In this document: positions 61,495 to 64,000 of the stretch, piece after piece | How the letters are laid out: each line of letters begins with the position of its first letter | Position numbering within the stretch: the stretch's first letter is position 1 | Translations under genes and position numbers: made by a program | The notes under the pieces: generated by a model | What the model was told of the DNA's origin: nothing | Databases searched by the model: none | Seen by the model: the letters and a program-made list of their open reading frames with translations, nothing else | NCBI RefSeq assembly: GCF_042684665.1 | Contig: NZ_JBHULY010000025.1 | Coordinates: 62,001 to 126,000, forward strand | Direction of reading: 5' to 3' | Source: Jejuia rubra | GTDB taxonomy: Bacteria > Bacteroidota > Bacteroidia > Flavobacteriales > Flavobacteriaceae | DNA length: 64,000 nucleotides

Positions 61495-62181
61495 ATGACC
61501 CCAAACGAATTTCAAACCTTTCTTAAAAGCATTTGCCCCAAACCGCTTCATGTTTTAGATGTTTCTATTCCCAAGTCGAAATATGTGCATTTGGACCTTT
61601 CCGAAAGCAACCTTGAACTCCAAAACGTCAACACTGCTTCTTCTGCAGATTTTTCAAAATATATTGATTCCTGTTTAAAACGACATAACGCTCTTGTGGC
61701 CTATGGTGGTTATAATGAGGTGAGAACCATTTATAATCGGAGCCATCATTTTAATACAGGTGAATCCGAAAGGCGAAGTATCCATTTGGGTTTGGATTTA
61801 TGGTGCGACGCCGGTACTTCAATTTATGCGCCTTTGGATGGGGAAGTGCACAGTTTTAAAAATAACGACAATTTTGGGGATTATGGCCCCACTATCATTT
61901 TAGAGCACAGCATTTTTGGCACTCGTTTTTATACGCTTTATGGGCATTTAAGCTTGGAATCCATTGCTGATTTAAGTGCAGGGCAGGTTTTAAAAAAAGG
62001 GGAGGTGTTTGCTTCTTTAGGTGATGTCTCCATAAACGGGGATTATCCTCCTCATCTGCATTTTCAAATTATTAGGGATTTGCAGGGGTATTTTGGGGAT
62101 TACCCCGGGGTGTGTTGTAAAGCGGATTTGGCGTTTTACTTGGGGAATTGCCCTGATCCGGGGTTGGTTTTGGGGTTTTGA
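61495..62181 (+). CDS. M23-type (LytM-like) peptidase
   Basis: A 228-residue protein with a C-terminal M23 domain: HLGLDLW (zinc His and Asp), YTLYGHLS and the final HLHFQI with the second zinc His. There is no signal peptide, which is unusual for a murein peptidase, so it may act inside the cell or use another route. M23 enzymes cleave peptide cross-links or glycine bridges; some are inactive regulators. The motif residues look intact. It is the last gene of the sigma/anti-sigma/coiled-coil cluster, 30 bases downstream of the previous gene. Confidence 0.82.
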   Translation: MTPNEFQTFLKSICPKPLHVLDVSIPKSKYVHLDLSESNLELQNVNTASSADFSKYIDSCLKRHNALVAYGGYNEVRTIYNRSHHFNTGESERRSIHLGLDLWCDAGTSIYAPLDGEVHSFKNNDNFGDYGPTIILEHSIFGTRFYTLYGHLSLESIADLSAGQVLKKGEVFASLGDVSINGDYPPHLHFQIIRDLQGYFGDYPGVCCKADLAFYLGNCPDPGLVLGF

Positions 62182-62252
62182 GATTAGCCAGTGTTTATAT
62201 ACTTCTTAAGTGGCTTTTATCTCAGTTCTTTGTTGGCAAATCATTTTTTTAT

Positions 62253-62660
62253 TCAACTAATTTGGATTCCTATATTTTCAAACATCTCTTTAGTTTTTAT
62301 AATATCCGATTCATTTTTCATTTCCATTAAATCTCGAAACTTTCCGTTTTTCAATTTCAGACTGAACCTTTTTCGACCAAAGACTTGCTTTTCGGTAAGC
62401 GAGCTGATTTCGGATATATTCAATTTTTCAGATGCTGTTTTTTTAAGAATTTGATATGTAAACAAAACGATTGAAAAATTACCAAGAATTATCCAAATAA
62501 AACCCATCCATTCCATTTGTTTTTCGTCCAACACAAATAGAGGAAAAAGAACAGAATTAATAAGCGTAAAAATCAGCGATACATTCATTAATAAATATTG
62601 CTTTTTTAATCCGTCTTTTATTTCAATCGTCTTTTCGATTTCATTAAATTTAATTTTCAT
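62253..62660 (-). CDS. Two-helix membrane protein of unknown function
   Basis: A 135-residue protein with two central hydrophobic segments (about residues 23-46 and 51-72) and a charged C-terminal tail (LTEKQVFGRKRFSLKLKNGKF). I do not recognise it. It stands between the M23 gene (convergent) and the NYN gene (same strand). The base composition is AT-rich compared with its neighbours, and it may be an accessory gene. Confidence 0.6.
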   Translation of the reverse strand: MKIKFNEIEKTIEIKDGLKKQYLLMNVSLIFTLINSVLFPLFVLDEKQMEWMGFIWIILGNFSIVLFTYQILKKTASEKLNISEISSLTEKQVFGRKRFSLKLKNGKFRDLMEMKNESDIIKTKEMFENIGIQIS

Positions 62661-62758
62661 CGTAATGTTTTTTCAAATGTTTGACAACTTATTTATATGC
62701 AGAATTTTCTTCCTTTTGTACGGCTATTTTGCCTGGCTTTGGAGAACTTTAGTTTAAG

Positions 62759-63529
62759 TTACTTCTTCCGCCTTTGATACCGTCGCTTTTCAATATTCTT
62801 AATATAAATATGTTTATATCTGGGGTTGTTGGGCGCATTGCGCTCTTCAATCTCAAATTTTCCAGTGGATTTTATCAAAGGTGTCAGCTTTTGGAAGCCG
62901 TAGTTTCTGGAATCAAAATTGGGGCGTTTTTTCTGTATCAAACTTCCCACATCCCCAAGGAATGCCCAACCGTCCTCATCCGAAAGATCGGCAATGGATG
63001 AGCGTATCAAATTGATTTCTTTATGGGTAATTTTGTCAACTGAGGGTTTCGATTCCTTTTTGTCATCGCCATTCTCAGCATCCTCTTTTTCTTCGGTTCT
63101 GCTTCCTAAAATTTCAATGTAAATGAATTTGTCGCAAGCTACTATAAATGGATTAGGTGTTTTTCGTTCGCCAATGCCAATCACCTGCATACGGGCCTCT
63201 CGAAGCCTTAGGGCAAGCCGCGTGAAGTCGCTATCACTAGACACGATACAAAACCCATCTACTTTGCCTGAATATAGAATATCCATCGCATCGATAATCA
63301 TGGCGGAGTCGGTTGCATTCTTCCCAATGGTGTAGCTGTATTGTTGTACCGGAGTAATGGCATTTTCTAGGAGTACGTTTTTCCATTTGTTTAAATGGGG
63401 TTTGGTCCAATCGCCATAAATACGTTTAATGGAAGGGTTGCCGTACTTTGCGATTTCTTCCATCATTTCCTTTACATGGCCAGCTGGTATATTGTCGCCA
63501 TCAATTAAAACGGCAAGATTGATGTTCAT
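62759..63529 (-). CDS. NYN-domain RNase-like protein with C-terminal OST-HTH/LOTUS domain
   Basis: A 256-residue protein. The N-terminal NYN (PIN-like) domain has the acidic active-site residues in LIDGDNIP (D10, D12), NATDSAMIIDAMD and SSDSDFTRLA. After a low-complexity acidic linker (about 145-165), residues about 170-245 form an OST-HTH/LOTUS domain (WAFLGDVGSLIQKKRPNFDSRNYGFQKLTPLI), an RNA-binding winged helix. The combination fits an RNA-targeting nuclease; the target is unknown. The gene is in the usual Bacteroidota form with basic C-terminal end (KRRYQRRKK). Confidence 0.85.
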   Translation of the reverse strand: MNINLAVLIDGDNIPAGHVKEMMEEIAKYGNPSIKRIYGDWTKPHLNKWKNVLLENAITPVQQYSYTIGKNATDSAMIIDAMDILYSGKVDGFCIVSSDSDFTRLALRLREARMQVIGIGERKTPNPFIVACDKFIYIEILGSRTEEKEDAENGDDKKESKPSVDKITHKEINLIRSSIADLSDEDGWAFLGDVGSLIQKKRPNFDSRNYGFQKLTPLIKSTGKFEIEERNAPNNPRYKHIYIKNIEKRRYQRRKK

Positions 63530-63806
63530 AGTTAAGTTTTAAAATGAGTTGGTAAGTTAAGGTTTCCTTTTTCGTATCACAAACCTAAAACTGTTTTCTT
63601 CTAAATTCTGAATATGTTAAAATATTCAATGAAATACGAGATTGTGTTTTAATATTTTCATTCATAAGCTGTTACAGTTAAAAATATGACAATTATCATA
63701 GTAATTTACGATAGATTGAAGTAGCTTTAATGTAATAATTTGAACGTTCCAGATGGTAGATTTTGATAACCATTCTGTTGAGGTGTTAACCATTAAAATT
63801 AAAAGC

Positions 63807-64000
63807 ATGATACCTAAAAAGAACCCAGAATTAGAGGTAGGCCGGAATAGCAGCCTCTATTTTGCCATAGGACTCAATGTTATGCTGTTTTTATCATGGC
63901 AGGCATTGGAGTATAAGACCTATGAACAGGAAGAGATTGTAACGGATATTGTCCAAATGGATGTAGAAATTGAAGAGGAAATTCCTCTGGTTACTATGGA
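63807..64000 (+). CDS. TonB-like energy transducer, N-terminal fragment (3' end outside window)
   Basis: The frame from ATG 63807 is open to the window edge (64 codons). It begins MIPKKNPELEVGRNSSLYFA, has one hydrophobic segment (about residues 18-33, YFAIGLNVMLFLSWQAL) and then an acidic stretch with IEEEIPLVTM. This is the layout of flavobacterial TonB proteins, which anchor in the inner membrane and energise outer-membrane receptors. The C-terminal TonB domain is not visible, so the call rests on the N-terminus. Confidence 0.6.
   Translation, partial: MIPKKNPELEVGRNSSLYFAIGLNVMLFLSWQALEYKTYEQEEIVTDIVQMDVEIEEEIPLVTM

Noticed and set aside
63530..63806. Gene or RNA in the gap before the TonB-like fragment
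   Set aside because: No open frame with coding character and no hairpin-terminator pair was visible; it may be only a promoter region.

Overview
The window reads as a chromosomal segment of a low-GC member of the Flavobacteriaceae (phylum Bacteroidota). Indications in the sequence are: promoters of the TAnnTTTG type with almost no Shine-Dalgarno sequences; secreted proteins ending in type IX secretion (T9SS) type A sorting domains; a PafA-type phosphatase; DUF3570, DUF4136 and DUF2911 proteins; a hypoxanthine phosphoribosyltransferase-adenylate kinase fusion; and many dispersed palindromic repeats. I see no rRNA, tRNA, insertion sequence, integrase, phage module or CRISPR array. It looks like ordinary chromosomal backbone with an eroding polysaccharide locus and repeat-rich intergenic DNA.

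Layout. 1-5942: C-terminal end of a DUF3570 protein, a nucleotide-exchange-type MFS carrier, an MlaE/MlaF lipid ABC pair, PafA phosphatase and a secreted NUC1-type nuclease. 5943-9572: a small sugar locus on the minus strand (glycosyltransferase, WbpD-like acetyltransferase, WbpB-like dehydrogenase) preceded by a decayed FkbM methyltransferase. 9688-17553: a LamG/T9SS protein broken by one in-frame stop, a KASIII-like synthase, gcvP, a UbiA-like membrane protein, an ECF sigma/zinc-finger anti-sigma pair and a GlxA-type regulator. 17716-25111: an NTF2-like protein, a possible LAS-type membrane metallopeptidase, a Tat-type aldo/keto reductase, an M3 peptidase, purK-purE and a T9SS cargo protein. 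25274-31641: hpt-adk fusion, obgE, a voltage-gated-type K+ channel, a DUF4136 lipoprotein, an SDR, and a lipoprotein-M64 peptidase pair.

31746-43632 holds a very large alpha-2-macroglobulin-like protein with a CNEQ thioester motif, a TPR protein, the murein-recycling ligase mpl, a FATP-type acyl-CoA synthetase and a small TPR-like protein. 43893-53915 carries pyrG, yidC, a MORN/YwqK-like protein, a three-domain fasciclin lipoprotein, mnmA, a T9SS subtilase and a nitronate-monooxygenase-type flavoprotein. 54182-58289 has a MATE pump, a small acidic protein, a PAP2 phosphatase, meaB and DUF2911. 58823-62181 is a co-directional ECF sigma / anti-sigma / charged coiled-coil cell-envelope protein / M23 peptidase cluster. 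The right end has a small membrane protein, a NYN-LOTUS protein and the start of a TonB-like protein.

The most unusual material is at repeat scale. The alpha-2-macroglobulin gene contains four in-frame insertions of dispersed palindromic elements. Two copies of a composite intergenic element (39098-39279 and 58497-58680) carry other repeats nested at the same internal positions. Heptameric tandem repeats sit just upstream of four plus-strand genes. The fasciclin promoter has a GTTTAAC box inside a 21-nt -33/-7 spacer, with two more copies at 43-44 bp intervals, which fits a MerR-type activator. No wholly new multi-gene system is evident. The strongest candidates for something undescribed are the in-gene repeat colonisation and the nested repeats, followed by the sigma/coiled-coil/M23 cluster.
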